Source: Molanna angustata | Taxonomy: Eukaryota > Arthropoda > Insecta > Trichoptera > Molannidae | Length of the DNA stretch: 64,000 nt | Reading direction: 5' to 3' | NCBI GenBank assembly: GCA_963576475.1 | Contig: OY754977.1 | Coordinates: 30,565,672 to 30,629,671, forward strand | Shown here: one piece after another, positions 23,961 through 37,742 of the stretch | Position numbering within the stretch: the stretch's first letter is position 1 | Layout: each line of letters opens with the position of its first letter | Notes under the pieces: generated by a model | Seen by the model: only the letters and a program-made list of their open reading frames with translations | Database searches by the model: none | What the model was told of the DNA's origin: nothing | Translations under genes and position numbers: made by a program

Positions 23961-24599
23961 TCAGCTTGATACACGGAGCCCTAAATTTCAGAAATTATAG
24001 AAAATTTACACAATATCTACGGGGAATATTATAGCTTAGTAATTATTATGCTTCATGAATGCATACATACCATTGTGTCATTTATCTATCCGGGGTAAAT
24101 TTGACTGTAGCGCAAAAAATTATGTTTAGCTAACAGCCAATATTTTCCACTTGATTCGGACCGAATTTGAAGCATTAGCAATCAAAAGCTTGTATTTTAC
24201 TCTATACTATCATTTTGCCATGCCAAAATAATTTTGTATGCAAATCCTGACATTTTCACTGCAAATTTGATACATTGAACAGTTAAATATTCTAGAATGT
24301 TCGCCTAGAACATACCTAACTAGTAAAGAATATCAAGCCATCACAATAAAACTCAAATCTTTTCTTTGCGATAAAATTTGTCCCATTTAGCCAGACATAA
24401 TTAATAGTTATGTTTCGTTTTGTGTCGCCTTTGCCAACATTCTTACAAATAAGTGTTTTGTATAACTTAGTTTCTTCTCCAACAGTTTTGCCCGAAGAAA
24501 ATTTTGAAACACGACTAATATATTTCGCCCTATTTTGGCAAGTGAGGAACATTCGCGTTATGAAATAACCAATTTTACAAACCATATTTTCATTTCTAA
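23961..24599. other. Unassigned AT-rich spacer
   Basis: No gene or element recognised; an 89-codon minus frame (24316-24585) has no domain I know. Confidence 0.35.
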
Positions 24600-24955
24600 A
24601 TGCGTCATGTCTAAATTCAAGATCTTCTAAGTGTTCTGAGAAAAAGTATTTAAAGTAATGAAAGTAGTTAGTTTTTTTGTATCTTCAAATTAAAATTATT
24701 TCTTCAAATAATTTTTTTACGACGCCAGATTTATGATTTATTATTCAAAACCATAAATACTTGAGAATCATATTATTTTATCATAAATATTTTCTTTTGT
24801 TCGCAGCGCCATTTCTAATCTCAATAACATCTCAAATCTCAAGTGTTTCGAGAAAAATATTTTGAATATAAATGGTAAATTAATTTTATTTCAACGCCGG
24901 CTTAATAATTTATTTTTCAAAATAATAAATACTTAGGAATCACATTCCGTGAATT
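24600..24955. repeat. Old ~200-bp tandem duplication
   Basis: 'acgacgccagatttatgatt' with 'ccataaatacttgagaatca' (about 24719-24770) and 'caacgccggcttaataattt' with 'aataaatacttaggaatcac' (about 24891-24945) are clearly related, as are the preceding 'tgttctgagaaaaagtattt' and 'tgtttcgagaaaaatatttt'. A diverged two-copy repeat of unknown origin. Confidence 0.6.
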
Positions 24956-25746
<791 letters not shown>

Positions 25747-25770
25747 ATATTTGATGTTTTCACGGGTGAA

Positions 25771-27447
<1,677 letters not shown>

Positions 27448-27454
27448 AAAAAAT

Positions 27455-27728
27455 TCACATATACAAATACACATATACGCATACACATACAAACAAACAC
27501 ACACACATACACATATACAACATACACACATATAATATACGCATACTTATACACACACATACAAATACATTCACACACACACATATGTACACATATACAC
27601 ATACATACATATACATACACATATATACATACACACACATACATACATACACACATATACACACATACATACATATGCATACATACATACACACATATAC
27701 ATACAAACATACACACGTATACACACAT

Positions 27729-27759
<31 letters not shown>

Positions 27760-27790
27760 TGCATATACACACACATACATATACACATAG
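27455..27790. repeat. Compound (CA)/(CATA) microsatellite
   Basis: Mixed acac, acat and atacat units for about 335 bases. The five overlapping C/V/Y- or H/T-rich open frames on both strands come from the repeat and are not genes. Confidence 0.97.
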
Positions 27791-28179
27791 TGAATATGAA
27801 AAAGGAATCATGTGTACTTTGTGCTATGTACGGCATGTTTATTCTACTTAATCATTCATAGACTCGTTCAATTATTTTCGAATTTTCGTATCGGCCCGGT
27901 ATTACAGTCGGCCCTCAACTCATTGAGTTTGTTAAACTCGAGATTAATGTTAAAGGGAGATTGAATCAATTTCCGTATTGCAGTTCAATATGACATGTCG
28001 GTTACTAAATCTTCAATTATAGACATATTTTACTTTTTCTGTGGTTATTATTTGTCAAATTTTAAATAACCTCAAATAATACGAACTACAAAACGGGACG
28101 CTACGACTTGAAATACTATTGTTTTATTATCCAACATGGTAAATTTAATTTTTTTCACCAAAATAATGCTTTTAAACGC

Positions 28180-28570
28180 CCATTTTCGTTTCAATATGGC
28201 TGTCAGTTCGTTTTGTTGTGTGGCGCCACCATCGATACAACTAACGCCTCTAGTGATAGAACACTGAAACTACACTCGTTGCCTAACATCTCTAGTGATA
28301 GAACACTGAAACTTCACGCGTTGCCTAGCAAATGACAGTTGACTCACCGTTAAGTACTTAATCCGCCAGAAACGTTGAGTTAAATATGTGTCGTTTTAAT
28401 GACGTTTTTGAGCACTGCCTTGCTTCAAACAAAGCCGTGATGTAGAAAACGCGTTGACAGTTAAAGAGACCTAACGTCGACTCGTATCTATGAATTTTAG
28501 TATGAATTTGCGAACAGTCGGTGTGGTTTGAACTGTTGTCAGTTGTTTACAATTGCTAAAAAAACGCATT
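28180..28570. promoter_or_regulatory. Candidate promoter-like, CpG-richer region with a 42-bp duplication
   Basis: Less AT-rich than its surroundings, with several CpGs and the words gtcagttgtttac, tgacagttgac and ggcgccacc that I associate with moth and butterfly gene-proximal DNA. TCAGT at 28539 fits the arthropod initiator consensus. A 42-bp tandem duplication starts at ctctagtgatagaacactg (28248 and 28290). It lies about 600 bases upstream of the candidate signal-peptide exon at 29173. Inference only; an unknown repeat would look the same. Confidence 0.25.
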
Positions 28571-29172
28571 TTAATACAGTATTTTGTCAATTTCAAATAC
28601 CAATATATTCCAAATTTAATATTGTGAACTCAAGACATTAAGGCAAAATAATTTAATCAAGATATTTACTTATTTGGCATATTTTTAATAACACGTTTGT
28701 TCTGTTTACAAATTGTATGGAGTCACGTGGAACTTTGAATACATTTTTTAATCAGATAAATATGTTTGCATTTAATCGGATTATATCATATTAATAAATA
28801 TAAATTATGCTTCTAGTGTACAAAATAGTTTTTTGTGATACCGACAAACTATGTCTTTACTTTCGTATTTCTGTAGGTTATATATATTTATGAAAAAAAA
28901 ACTATTTTTAGATTCCTCACAAGTGTTGCGTTCCCGGATACACCTCAAACTATAGCACTTCCTACATAGGTACCTTTTTAATTTTAGTTTCATATAATAT
29001 AACTATGTAATAAACATTGTAAATTTATTCCTATGGTTATTGCCTTCTGATTATCAGATGTCTACATTATCCTAAAATTATATATTAACCGGTATTAACA
29101 CTATTTGCTTGTCATGTATATAGTACTTTTGTGTCTTATAATTTTTGATTGTGGAATAAAGTTGTGTTTATC
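28571..29172. other. Unassigned spacer, possible 5' UTR or intron
   Basis: AT-rich with no element recognised; would be transcribed if 28.5 kb is a promoter for the exon at 29173. Confidence 0.25.
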
Positions 29173-29245
29173 ATGTTTCAATTTAATATTTTTTTTGTAT
29201 TCCTCTTCTCGGTTCTTTTCACTTGTGTGTTTCAAGACACTAATG
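29173..29245 (+). CDS. Candidate first coding exon encoding a signal peptide
   Basis: ATG with A at -3 opens a 24-codon frame: MFQFN, then the hydrophobic run IFFVFLFSVLFTCVF, then QDTN. This is the profile of a secretory signal peptide. The exon ends g|gtaagta, a consensus splice donor in phase 1. No LINE or SINE motif is present. If real, it is exon 1 of a small secreted protein gene. A phase-compatible acceptor at 34267/34268 would add GFYGIVIFITNI... and a stop after 36 residues, but other exons could intervene. Chance occurrence in AT-rich DNA is possible because TTT-rich frames mimic signal peptides. Confidence 0.3.
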
Positions 29246-30373
29246 GTAAGTAAATATTTTTTCAATGTAGTGTAAAATACCAATACTTTAATTTAGAATG
29301 CAATATCAGATAATTTTAAAAGTATCAAACATAGAATTATAAGGTAGTATCAAATGAAAATATTCTTAACCTAATGGGTGAATTATTCTTAATTGAAGCT
29401 TGGTGGATGTGTTTGTTACATATTATTTTGATTACATTGTGTATACTTATGATAAAATATTAGTATCTAATATTATTTGATTTTCATTTATATGCCGAAT
29501 AAAAAAAAACAATTTTTTGTATCAATAGAATCGTTGAAGTTGAAAAATAAATTTTTATAGGAGAAAAACAAATATTCAATGAAGTATATTTTATGCTGAA
29601 ATGTCATAATGCTTGCTTTTAAATATATATTAATTCGGCATATTGAAAATAAATAATAATTGGCACGCATTTTTCTATCAGACAAATATTGAATAATATA
29701 TATTTGCTCTTTACAAGTGTGTATGTAATATCGCGATAGGTCTCTTTAGTTTGAATTTTTGCGTTCCCGCCAATCTACAGCACGGCTATGTTATTTGTAG
29801 AAGGCAGTGATTTGAGGGAAGATTAGGCCTAAACGGACACTGTAATACGCTATCCGTAATACAATCTTGGACTCATATTTTCAAAAATAGGTCCTCATTT
29901 TTTTTGCTAAAAATTTGATATTTTTATTTCCCAATAGCTAAAAAAGTACATCACATTCATAAAATATCATTGAAGAGTTTTCATAATAAAATATTTAAAT
30001 GAAAAATAATTCAACAAACTAATTTCATGAAAATTTTGCATACCAAATTTGAATACTTTTAGGAGTGACTTGGTTATATGTTAGTGAAGATTATAGCGTT
30101 GGCCACAACCCATTCGTTTTATTTTATTCTTGCTATCTAGACAGATAACTTCGTTTTAAAATTATCCAAATTATTGTTATGCTTTATAGATTTATTTTAT
30201 TACATAGGTATATATCTATGGACACATTCATTTTTACGTTTGATTATTTTTTGCAAGCAAATAATGTTATTATTTGCTTTATTTTTTGTGTATTCATTGC
30301 ATTGCTTAGCAATTTCATTTCAAATATATATAAACATTACAATTATATTGCTTAAACAGAGGTTTATTGAGTA
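29246..30373. other. Unassigned spacer with a short family A end fragment
   Basis: 30090-30120 (gcgttggccacaacccattc) is the reverse of the family A terminus at 3741 and 15631. The rest has no recognisable content; it would be intron if the exon at 29173 is genuine. Confidence 0.4.
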
Positions 30374-31348
30374 GGGGAAGGTCGGGCAGCCCCGGACACT
30401 TAAATGAATTGCAAATAAAAATACCAATAGACAAAATTTCTCTCTTTATTTTGCAATTAAAATAAAACTAGGAACTTCCTTAATCACATTGATTATAAAT
30501 TAGTAATCATATAAAATATTTTTTACGAAATATGTTGAAAATACTTCAGTCTTAGTTTTTGGTGACAAAAAAGGTGGCGGGTAGCCCCGGACATAGTGAT
30601 CAATAGTGGCCCAATAGTTTTTTGGCTTTTCAAACATCATAATTGAAATAAACATTCGATGGATCAACATAAACACAAACTTCATAGGCCCAGTCTTTGC
30701 ATTCCTGGCATTTAATCCAGTCCTCTTCAAATGTTTCTCCGCATATGATGTATTCGGTCCGTTTTTCTTGGAAAATACTTTGAATATTTTTCGTTGTATT
30801 TAATATCTGTTCTTCCCTTGAATTTCGGCATAATTCAATAATTTCTGTAACAACACTTTAATATACTTTCCAAAAATAAGTTAAATGACAAAAAAAATTT
30901 TGTTTATTAAAACAATATAGCGAAATTCAAAACTTAAAATAATGTCCGGAGGTACCCGACATTATCGTGTCCGGGGGTACCCGATCGTTATCATGCAACA
31001 TTTTTAAATACAGCACTTCAATTCTACAATGAATGTTACAAATACTATTAAAACATTTAAATATATAAAAATTCCTACAGCATTAAACAATAGACAATTA
31101 TGATCACTTACGTATTGTACTTGATAACCATCAATGAAGTTTTACAGGAGCGAATATTTTTATTTGGCGGAAATAAAACACACACTCACGAGTAACTCAC
31201 TTGACGCCCATGTGGCAACTGAGTTGAATTTGTTTTTACTCCAGAGGGTGCTCATTTAAAAAATAGCTGTACCTTCGCAACGTGTTTCGTTTCTTAGAAA
31301 TTTAGATATCCGCGGCTACCCGCCGTCCGGGGCTACCCGACTTTCCTC
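30374..31348 (-). mobile_element. Pogo/Tc1-like DNA transposon, degenerate, 975 bp
   Basis: Terminal inverted repeats ggggaaggtcgggcagcccc and the complement of gaggaaagtcgggtagcccc, flanked by TA on both sides (30372-30373 and 31349-31350). The GC-rich word 'gtccgggg(c/t)acccg' occurs about six times in both orientations, at the ends and at about 30580, 30945 and 30980, against a very AT-rich background. The minus strand carries a transposase remnant at 30630-30857. TA target and internal zinc-finger remnant point to the pogo branch of IS630/Tc1/mariner. Confidence 0.75.
30630..30857 (-). pseudogene. Pogo-like transposase C-terminal zinc-finger remnant
   Basis: About 75 open codons ending at a TGA (30630-30632). 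It contains SIFQEKRTEYIICGE, then 'TFEEDWIKCQECKDWAYEVC' and VYVDPSNVYFNYDV. The C..C...W..C..C..W.(H/Y)..C spacing is the small Zn-binding tail found at the C-terminus of many insect pogo/jerky-like DDE transposases, with Y in place of the usual H. The upstream end at about 30857 abuts 'tgttgttacag', which could be an intron acceptor. The catalytic DDE domain is missing. Confidence 0.65.
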
Positions 31349-32173
31349 TATAATGCCCAAACCTATCAATGGTGAAACCAAAATCGTCCCTTTAGTAAAG
31401 AGACGGCTAAAGGTGTGGACTAATCTTTTAAAAAATATGATACAACCCCTAAAAGATATATGTTTTTGAATTGAAAGTATTAAAAAGCGCCCAACTATCC
31501 CACCTCTCCCCAATTATAATATTTTACTGCATTTTATTATACTTACTTCGATAAAACTTTAAAAACCGTGCTTTATCGCGAATACACAATTTTTCACTCT
31601 GCCCGCTTGAGGTGAAATTTCCTTCCAATTTTCTAATTAAAACCCACTCTAGAACCTAGCTCTTGGAAAAAATCCTCATGATTTAAGTGAACTCTTTGAT
31701 CAATTAAGGAACTAAATCGCACCCTGCTGGGGGCTGCTGGTTGCTAAAGTCAACTGAAGTGAATTATAATTTATAAAACTTTCAGAGCGAAGGTGCATTT
31801 TAACCTACATGTATTATTCCTGTTTGGAAAATGCAGTGAAATTTTTATTCAACCCTCCGTTTCCCAACAACACCTCAGGTTCAAAATGACCCCGTGTTTG
31901 TTCTAGGTACCACAGCCGGGACGACGACGTAATTATGCCCACGAGTATAGTTTTACTTATTGTGGTTTGAAATTTCAACTAAAGACCTGCGAATATTATG
32001 TAAATTGGTCTGTGATACCTACCAAGAGCATGAATGTTTCAAAAAAACCCGAAATATAAAATATTTCATACACAAATCACCATCCACTCCTCAACGTGCA
32101 TTTTCCCAAATATCATCTACAAAATGTTAAAGTTGACCTGAGTTTTCAGTTAGTAATTAATTTCTTGTGCTCG
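31349..32173. other. Unassigned spacer; possible lone transposon terminus
   Basis: 31485-31512 reads gcgcccaactatcccacctc then tcccca, similar in style to the terminal repeat of the neighbouring pogo-like element but not identical. No partner end found. Otherwise no features. Confidence 0.35.
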
Positions 32174-32308
32174 GGGATGGAACGACAGTCTGAAAGAAGG
32201 AAATATAAGAAACTTGAACAACAGACGAACGTGTATGAATATTGATGAGGCTATATGTACATGCGTAAAAAGGGTCATAGTGTGATGGTGTGTATGTTTG
32301 AACGAGAT
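32174..32308 (+). mobile_element. RTE-type LINE 3' tail, degraded
   Basis: 'agacgaacgtgtatgaatat', 'tgatgaggctatatgtacat' and the terminal 'agtgtgatggtgtgtatg' follow the RTE tail at 16570-16690 with a deletion. Confidence 0.7.
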
Positions 32309-32409
32309 ATTTTTCAACCACCCACATTCTTTACTTCTTTTTAATTCTAGATTGTTACATTTGAATTATTTTACATCAAAAAATATACCAAGACAGCAAA
32401 ATAAAATAG

Positions 32410-33860
32410 AACTAGTTGCATGTAACACGTGAGATCTAACTGTTGATAGTGATAGTGTATCTCTTATTTTTAAAAAATCGCGTCTTTATACATATATTTA
32501 TTTGCAATTATTTATTAGTCTCTCCATAGATGATACAGATGTACAAGTTTTTTCACACAAACATACAATTGTGTAAATACATTGTATTTGCCTAAAAAAA
32601 ATAAGGAAGTAAACTTACAAAGTTTCCATAAAGGGTTAAAAATAATTTACTTTATAATCAAACATTAGTTATAGCAAAAGGATGTTTGAACAAGAGTGAA
32701 ATAAGACAGAAAAAAAACTTCACAAATGTTAGAAAACAGAACGACGAGAAACTTCCCGATTAGACTGTAATTTCGCACTCATTATTTGGTGATTTATCTC
32801 ACCAACTAAGAGGACACTTTTTGTTTTACTCCTCAGTACCAATGAAATCTTTGACAATAATACAATGTGCCCTAATTACTGAACCGAGAGCAAATTCAAA
32901 ATAAAACAGATATTTAAAAAAAAAAAGATGCGTTGCTAGTACCGCCCATACAATTTCTATGAACATTTTTGTATCGCATATCGGCATGGGTTGCAGTGCT
33001 CGAAATGAGCTAATAATTTACATATTTCAAAGTACATTAGGACCAAATGAATAAAATAAGAGTATATTCCTCAAAAAATATTTTGAAAATAAGGGACACC
33101 CTAGTATATTTGAAGTATACTCGTACGTACCAAACTATAAACCAATAAATTATTGAATATTTAAAGATATTTTCTTTTCTATACAATACAATTGTATGAA
33201 ACGATGTCACTAAATTCAGTTTTTATATAAATTGTTAAAAAAAGTTTTTTGTAGTACTACTATAATGTATCTATATATAATCAGCAAAGGCCATGACATT
33301 GTACTAACTGAATACTAACTTCACCGTAACACAGATATTTTTTTCTCTTTCATATATTTTATACATGATGAAATTTCTGGCGTGTCTTGAATGGTTGTGT
33401 ATCTTAATTTTTCTCTTGATTTTTCTACTTATTTTACTTACTCGATTTGCTATGATTTGTTTTCTGTATGATTACTGCATTTATTTTTTCTCGCTTACTT
33501 TATTGTAAATTGATTTATTGTTATTGTTACTTCCTCTATCAACATAGTTTAGTTTATTTTTTGTTAATACTTTTTGTACCAAGCATTATATTTGTAATAT
33601 TTCACGTGTCAATTCGTAATTGGAATACATTTATATTTTAAAGATTGTGTGAACAATGTTATGTAATATATTCTGTAAATATACCAACAGTAAAAAAAAA
33701 TATTTTTTATAAAAAAATATATTATCTAGTTGGGTTATTTCGACGTTTTTCAATATTTATATAAAACAATTTAATATAGGCAGTTAACACAAAAAAATAT
33801 AATAAAAAAAAAATTGTGAATAAAAAATGTTTGAGAAACTCTGGGACTTTTTGGGAACAT
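32410..33860 (-). repeat. Family B dispersed repeat, copy 2 (reverse), interrupted twice
   Basis: Pieces in order on the minus strand: about 33700-33860 (tgtttgagaaactctgggac, 'ggcagttaac'), 33106-33260 (ctataaaccaataaattatt; 'cactaaattcagtttttata') and the terminus 32410-32460 (actagttgcatgtaacacgt). Insertions separate them at about 32465-33105 (unknown) and 33285-33680 (T-rich, LINE-3'-UTR-like). Confidence 0.6.
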
Positions 33861-34267
33861 TGAAAAATGTTTGCGTTTGATGCGTACATTCGACGTTCAA
33901 TCTGAACGCCAGAGTGTTTTTCGAGCATCTGTTTCCGCATCACTATAAGTGCACTAGACATTCATTGTGAACGCAGTCCTATATTGTTTTTTTTTACAAG
34001 GTCATTAAACTAAAATTAAATTAGTTTTTTTTTTAATATTCTCGTTCAAGCATATTTGTTACTTGATAATGTCCAAACAATTTGATCCTACAAACACTTT
34101 TGTCATAAACCTACTCTCATTCTTTCACAAACTGCAGCATTGTACATACAATATGCGAATAAATATTTTCTGCTTAAATTTAGTGACGTAATAACACTTA
34201 AATGTACCTATTTCATTTCAAAAACGTAAATCTCATATCACTTAAACGTTAATGCTGTGTTTTATTG
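33861..34267. other. Unassigned spacer
   Basis: No recognised element. It ends in ttttattgcag, a good splice-acceptor-like sequence. Confidence 0.35.
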
Positions 34268-34470
34268 CAGGGTTTTACGGTATTGTTATTTTTATCACCA
34301 ACATTTCACCAACCACGGCGGTGTCGGGAACATTTTTCATAATACTTACACGAAAAACGCACCCCTCATACGTATGATGAACATTTATAATCACGAACAT
34401 CTGGATATCGATATTTTTCTTTTAGGACCTAATTCATTTTCTGCTGCCATCAGTTCAAGTAATAATGATT
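34268..34470 (+). CDS. Candidate terminal exon (weak)
   Basis: Follows the acceptor-like 'gtgttttattgcag'. Two frames stay open: phase 1 gives 'GFYGIVIFITNISPTTAVSG' and then a TGA after about 36 residues. Another frame gives 'VLRYCYFYHQHFTNHGGVGN' and stays open for about 68 codons to a TGA at 34468-34470, ending GPNSFSAAISSSNND. I recognise neither protein. Downstream AATAAA-type sequences occur near 34750-34790. It might be the 3' exon of the candidate gene starting at 29173, or chance. Confidence 0.15.
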
Positions 34471-34547
34471 GAATTTCACTGGATGATTGAAAAATCAAGA
34501 TTGAACGAAGTAAACTATGTGAGCTTGCGGGTACCTATATATTCTCT

Positions 34548-34640
34548 CTTTCACTTATATAGACACATTCACACACATATACACATCCTTACACTCATAC
34601 GTACACACATACATACACTCATGCACTTGCATTCAGATTT
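34548..34640. repeat. Short (CA)/(CATA) microsatellite
   Basis: 'acacattcacacacatatac' and 'cgtacacacatacatacact' simple sequence. Confidence 0.85.
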
Positions 34641-34868
34641 AAATATTTTTGATATGTAGCTTTAAGTATGTAAGCACAGCAGTCAAAATTTGTTGTTAAT
34701 AATGTGGAAATTTGTTATTGGTTTTAGTCTTATACTAATGCATCTATATAATAAATGTTATTATACTGTAAATTTCCCGAAAATGAAATAAAATAAAAAA
34801 TAAAATAAAATAAAATATCTGCTGCAACACTTTTCCCTCAAATACAAAAAAAAAACTAAATCTTTATA

Positions 34869-35220
34869 TATATATTTGATTCTTCTGTACGTGTGTATGT
34901 CACTGCACTCCTAAACTGCTGAACCGATTTTGATTATTTTTTGTGTGTATTTGATTAAGTTCCTGTATGGTTTGGATTCATAATTCAAATCAAAAATTGT
35001 AACAGTGGATATAAAAAAATATAGAGAGATATAAAGAATACATTTTGTGATATACGTATGTAATAATAAAATAATTATTTGAAATAGAGGATTAATGAAT
35101 ATATTTATATATTATTATAATTATTCTGTACGTGTGTATGTCACTGAACTCCTAAACGGCAGGGCAGATTTCAATTAAATAGCAGGTGAGCCAACATTCA
35201 GGTAGAGGACATCATATGTA
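34869..35220 (+). repeat. Two Helitron-like 5' end fragments
   Basis: TCTTTATATATATATTTGAT after an A, then 'tacgtgtgtatgtcactgca' and 'cctaaactgctgaaccgatt'. A second partial unit lies at about 35110-35185 (tacgtgtgtatgtcactgaa, cctaaacggcagggcagatt). The 'ctcctaaac.gct..(a/t)ccgat' block is shared with 1150-1165. No 3' end found, so these are fragments. Confidence 0.5.
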
Positions 35221-35596
35221 TGGTCCGCTATTATATTATAAAAATGTAAAACGTATATATATGTTTGAAAGCAGCACCAGGTAAAGATAGGAATAAACGA
35301 GAGACAAGTGAGTCCATTTTGCATGAAAATGTGATAAAGATGAAATAATTGCGCCAAAATGTGCTCCCACCCCATTTAAATATTATAAGTTCAACAGGAA
35401 TCGGAAAACTTTTCAAACGATCTATGAATAGATTTACCATTTAGACATTCTCTTTTCTCCTCTATTCTTTGAACTATTTAAACTCTTTTGGAACTCGTTC
35501 GGCAGATTACCGATCGATTAGTCAGTGACTTCATCAAGTGCGTCTATTGAGAATCTCCCGGAGAAACCACGAGCATGATATTGAATAATCCTTATA

Positions 35597-36159
35597 CAAG
35601 GTGTCTAAAAAAAAGTTTATATTTGAATTCAGAGCGTTATGTGGAGATGAGAGTTGACTTCTTGGTGCCTGAACTGCAAAGCTTTCCTGGCTATAACCAA
35701 AGAACATGGTTCCAGCAGGACAAAGCAACGTCACACACGTCCAATACATCTCTGCCACGAGTTCGTGAAATTTTCCCAGGCAAATTGATCTCCAGAAGAG
35801 GTGACATAAATTGGTCTCCACGCAGTCCTGATTTAACCCCTATGGACTTTTTCCTATGGGGTTATCTTAAATCTAAAATTTACGCCAGTAAACCGACTTC
35901 CCTGGCGCATTGAAAAGAAAATATCCGTCACGAAATGATAGCAAGCAATGAGTCCATCTGCCGAGCCGTCATAAGTTATTTTACTGTTAGATTAAATGAT
36001 TGCTGCGAACGCGAGGGTCTACATTTGGACGATATTATTTTTAAGAAATAAATTCCTAAATTGTATACTTTAATAATTAATAAACATTTTTTCGATACAC
36101 GGCTTACTTTTTTTTTTTGATCGATCCACTAAATATAAACTTTCTTTTGAACCACTCTG
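35597..36159 (+). mobile_element. Internally deleted DD41D-type mariner, copy 2
   Basis: Left end caaggtgtctaaaaaaaagt and right end actttcttttgaaccactct form imperfect terminal repeats with TA at 35595-35596 and 36160-36161. Like copy 1, the left terminus is joined almost directly to the transposase at 'SERYVEM', so both copies come from very similar or the same internal deletion. 563 bp. Confidence 0.9.
35626..36051 (+). pseudogene. DD41D mariner transposase, C-terminal half
   Basis: Encodes 'NSERYVEMRVDFLVPELQSF', then WFQQDKATSHTSN (second catalytic D), 'FPGKLISRRGDINWSPRSPD' and LTPMDFFLWGYLKSK (third catalytic D). Exactly 41 residues separate the two aspartates. A TGA replaces a codon after SLAH (near 35911); the frame then continues KENIRHEM to CCEREGLHLDDIIFKK and TAA at 36049-36051. 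The first catalytic D and the helix-turn-helix are missing. Inactive; the ends could still be mobilised in trans. Confidence 0.9.
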
Positions 36160-36540
36160 TATTATCAGCCTCCCAAGATGTAAGCTGTAGGTATCTACTG
36201 AAAGACTTAAAAAGAAAAGACAGAAATAAAGTTATAGTTTTATTTTTTCAATAAGTAAAATAAATTAATTAAGGTCTGTTGTAATTTAATGTCAAAACTA
36301 GTATTTTGATTATAACTAGACTAGAGTATATGAATACTTTCCTCCCATAATATATAGGTACTGTGACTTCTGTGCCGGCACGGCTTTCAGAGTTCGATTC
36401 CCAGAAGAAAATAAATTAATTTTCACTTAATCTCCATCCTCTCTCTCACACACAACGTCTATCTCCTTCTTTTCTTTGTTGCTGTGATTATAAATCTAAT
36501 AATGATATGTGTTTGCTTTCCGTTTGTTTTTTGTTAAAAA
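36160..36540. other. Spacer with a possible SINE head
   Basis: gagttcgattcccagaag at about 36391 resembles a pol III B box followed by an A-rich run. The A box is not recognisable. Nothing else seen. Confidence 0.35.
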
Positions 36541-37552
36541 ATTAATGTTCCTACCGTAACACTCTTGGCGTAACTTTTGATAGCAAACTCACTTTTAGAA
36601 TTCATACTGACGAGAATGTAACCAAAGCTTACAAAATGATAGGTTTTATCACCAGAATTACTAAAAAGTTCAAAAAACCTAAGCGCTTCAAAATTCTTTA
36701 TTTTCCTCTCGTACGTATCATCCTTGAGTAATGTTCCGTCGTTTGGAGTCCACATTATACTGCCCATATAAATACAATCGAATCCGTTCAATAGAAATTT
36801 CTTCGTATTCTTGTCTATCGTACTGGTGATTGTCGAAATTATAACTTAAATACCTATAAAGGACAGACTGTGTCTATTTGTATAAAATTATCAACAATCA
36901 AATTGACACTGTAGAAAACATCATGTGATGGGTATTAAAGATGTTAGGTAGTGGACTGATTTCAAACGATCTCACCGATGCTTCTTTATTCCTGGTTCAA
37001 TGATTATTTGCTTTCTGTGCAAATAATCATACTACTGATCCTTTTTTTAAATTGTCTCTTATTGTCACCCAAAATTATTGTGACAAACTTTCTAATTGAC
37101 AATTTTCAAACGCTTCTACAGACACCGATCTTACAGTTTTTCAACATTAACGAGGGTTTTTTAAATTCCATTACAAGGATGTGTAGATTTTACAATACTT
37201 TACATATCGATAAAGACATGGATATTTTTGATGACAGTCTGGTGACATTCAGAAGAAAACTTTCCACACTTATAAATTAATCTAATAAACTAACTTTTTT
37301 GTTTTTTTTTCTACATAGCTATAATGTTTTTCTTCTGTTCTTAGTTGTATCTGTTTGTTCTTAGTTATATATTTTATAGTTATGCTTTCCTTTTTGTTTT
37401 CTTTTGTTAATATCTTCCACTATTTTTCTTTTTTAGTTTTTCATTTTCTTATATTTTTGTACGCCAACTTTTAATGCAGGATTTGGCCACTCGTAGTTAG
37501 TTGACCAGTTTTGTAATAGCTTGCCCTTATTAAAATAAAAAATTAAATAAAA
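36541..37552 (+). mobile_element. Jockey/CR1-like LINE, C-terminal half and 3' UTR
   Basis: Plus strand reads LGVTFDSKLTFRIHTDENVT, then KAYKMIGFITRITKKF, 'RFKILYFPLVRIILE' and 'CSVVWSPHYTAHINTIESVQ', the standard post-palm blocks of Jockey/CR1 reverse transcriptases. Frameshifts follow, and near 37190-37280 the final 'LYN...DIF..S...FRRKL' block appears. The T-rich 3' UTR ends 'tgtaatagcttgcccttatt' with an aaataaaa tail at about 37552. Several stops; dead copy. Confidence 0.8.
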
Positions 37553-37662
37553 CACTACGCGTTGCTTACAATAATTGTTTTATCGCAAAAAACTGCCATC
37601 ATTCACGTTATTGTACATGAATTGAATTAATAAATAATTAATTCATTGATTTCAAATGATTT

Positions 37663-37742
37663 CTCCCACTAATCTTGCATCGCTGAACCGAAAACACTGG
37701 TTAATTTGAATTAATTGCCAATGGTAGTGGGTGCAAGGAAGT
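37663..37742 (+). mobile_element. SINE family 2 3' half, target of a nested LINE
   Basis: 'cactggttaatttgaattaa', 'attgcc' and 'gggtgcaaggaagt' match the 3' half of SINE family 2 at 52900-52997. The LINE insert that follows duplicated ggtgcaaggaagt (37730-37742 and 37968-37980). Confidence 0.65.

Noticed and set aside
28108..28335. 75-codon frame with a repeated SSDRTLKLH peptide
   Set aside because: The peptide repeat is produced by a 42-bp tandem DNA duplication whose length is divisible by three; no other coding evidence.
34268..34470. Confident assignment of this open frame to a known receptor or transporter family
   Set aside because: Hydrophobic residues are common in AT-rich DNA and I could not place any family motif; kept only as a weak candidate exon.
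36534..36791. Minus-strand 85-codon frame at 36.5-36.8 kb
   Set aside because: It is the complement of a plus-strand LINE reverse transcriptase with recognisable LGVTFDSKLTF and KAYKMIGFI blocks.
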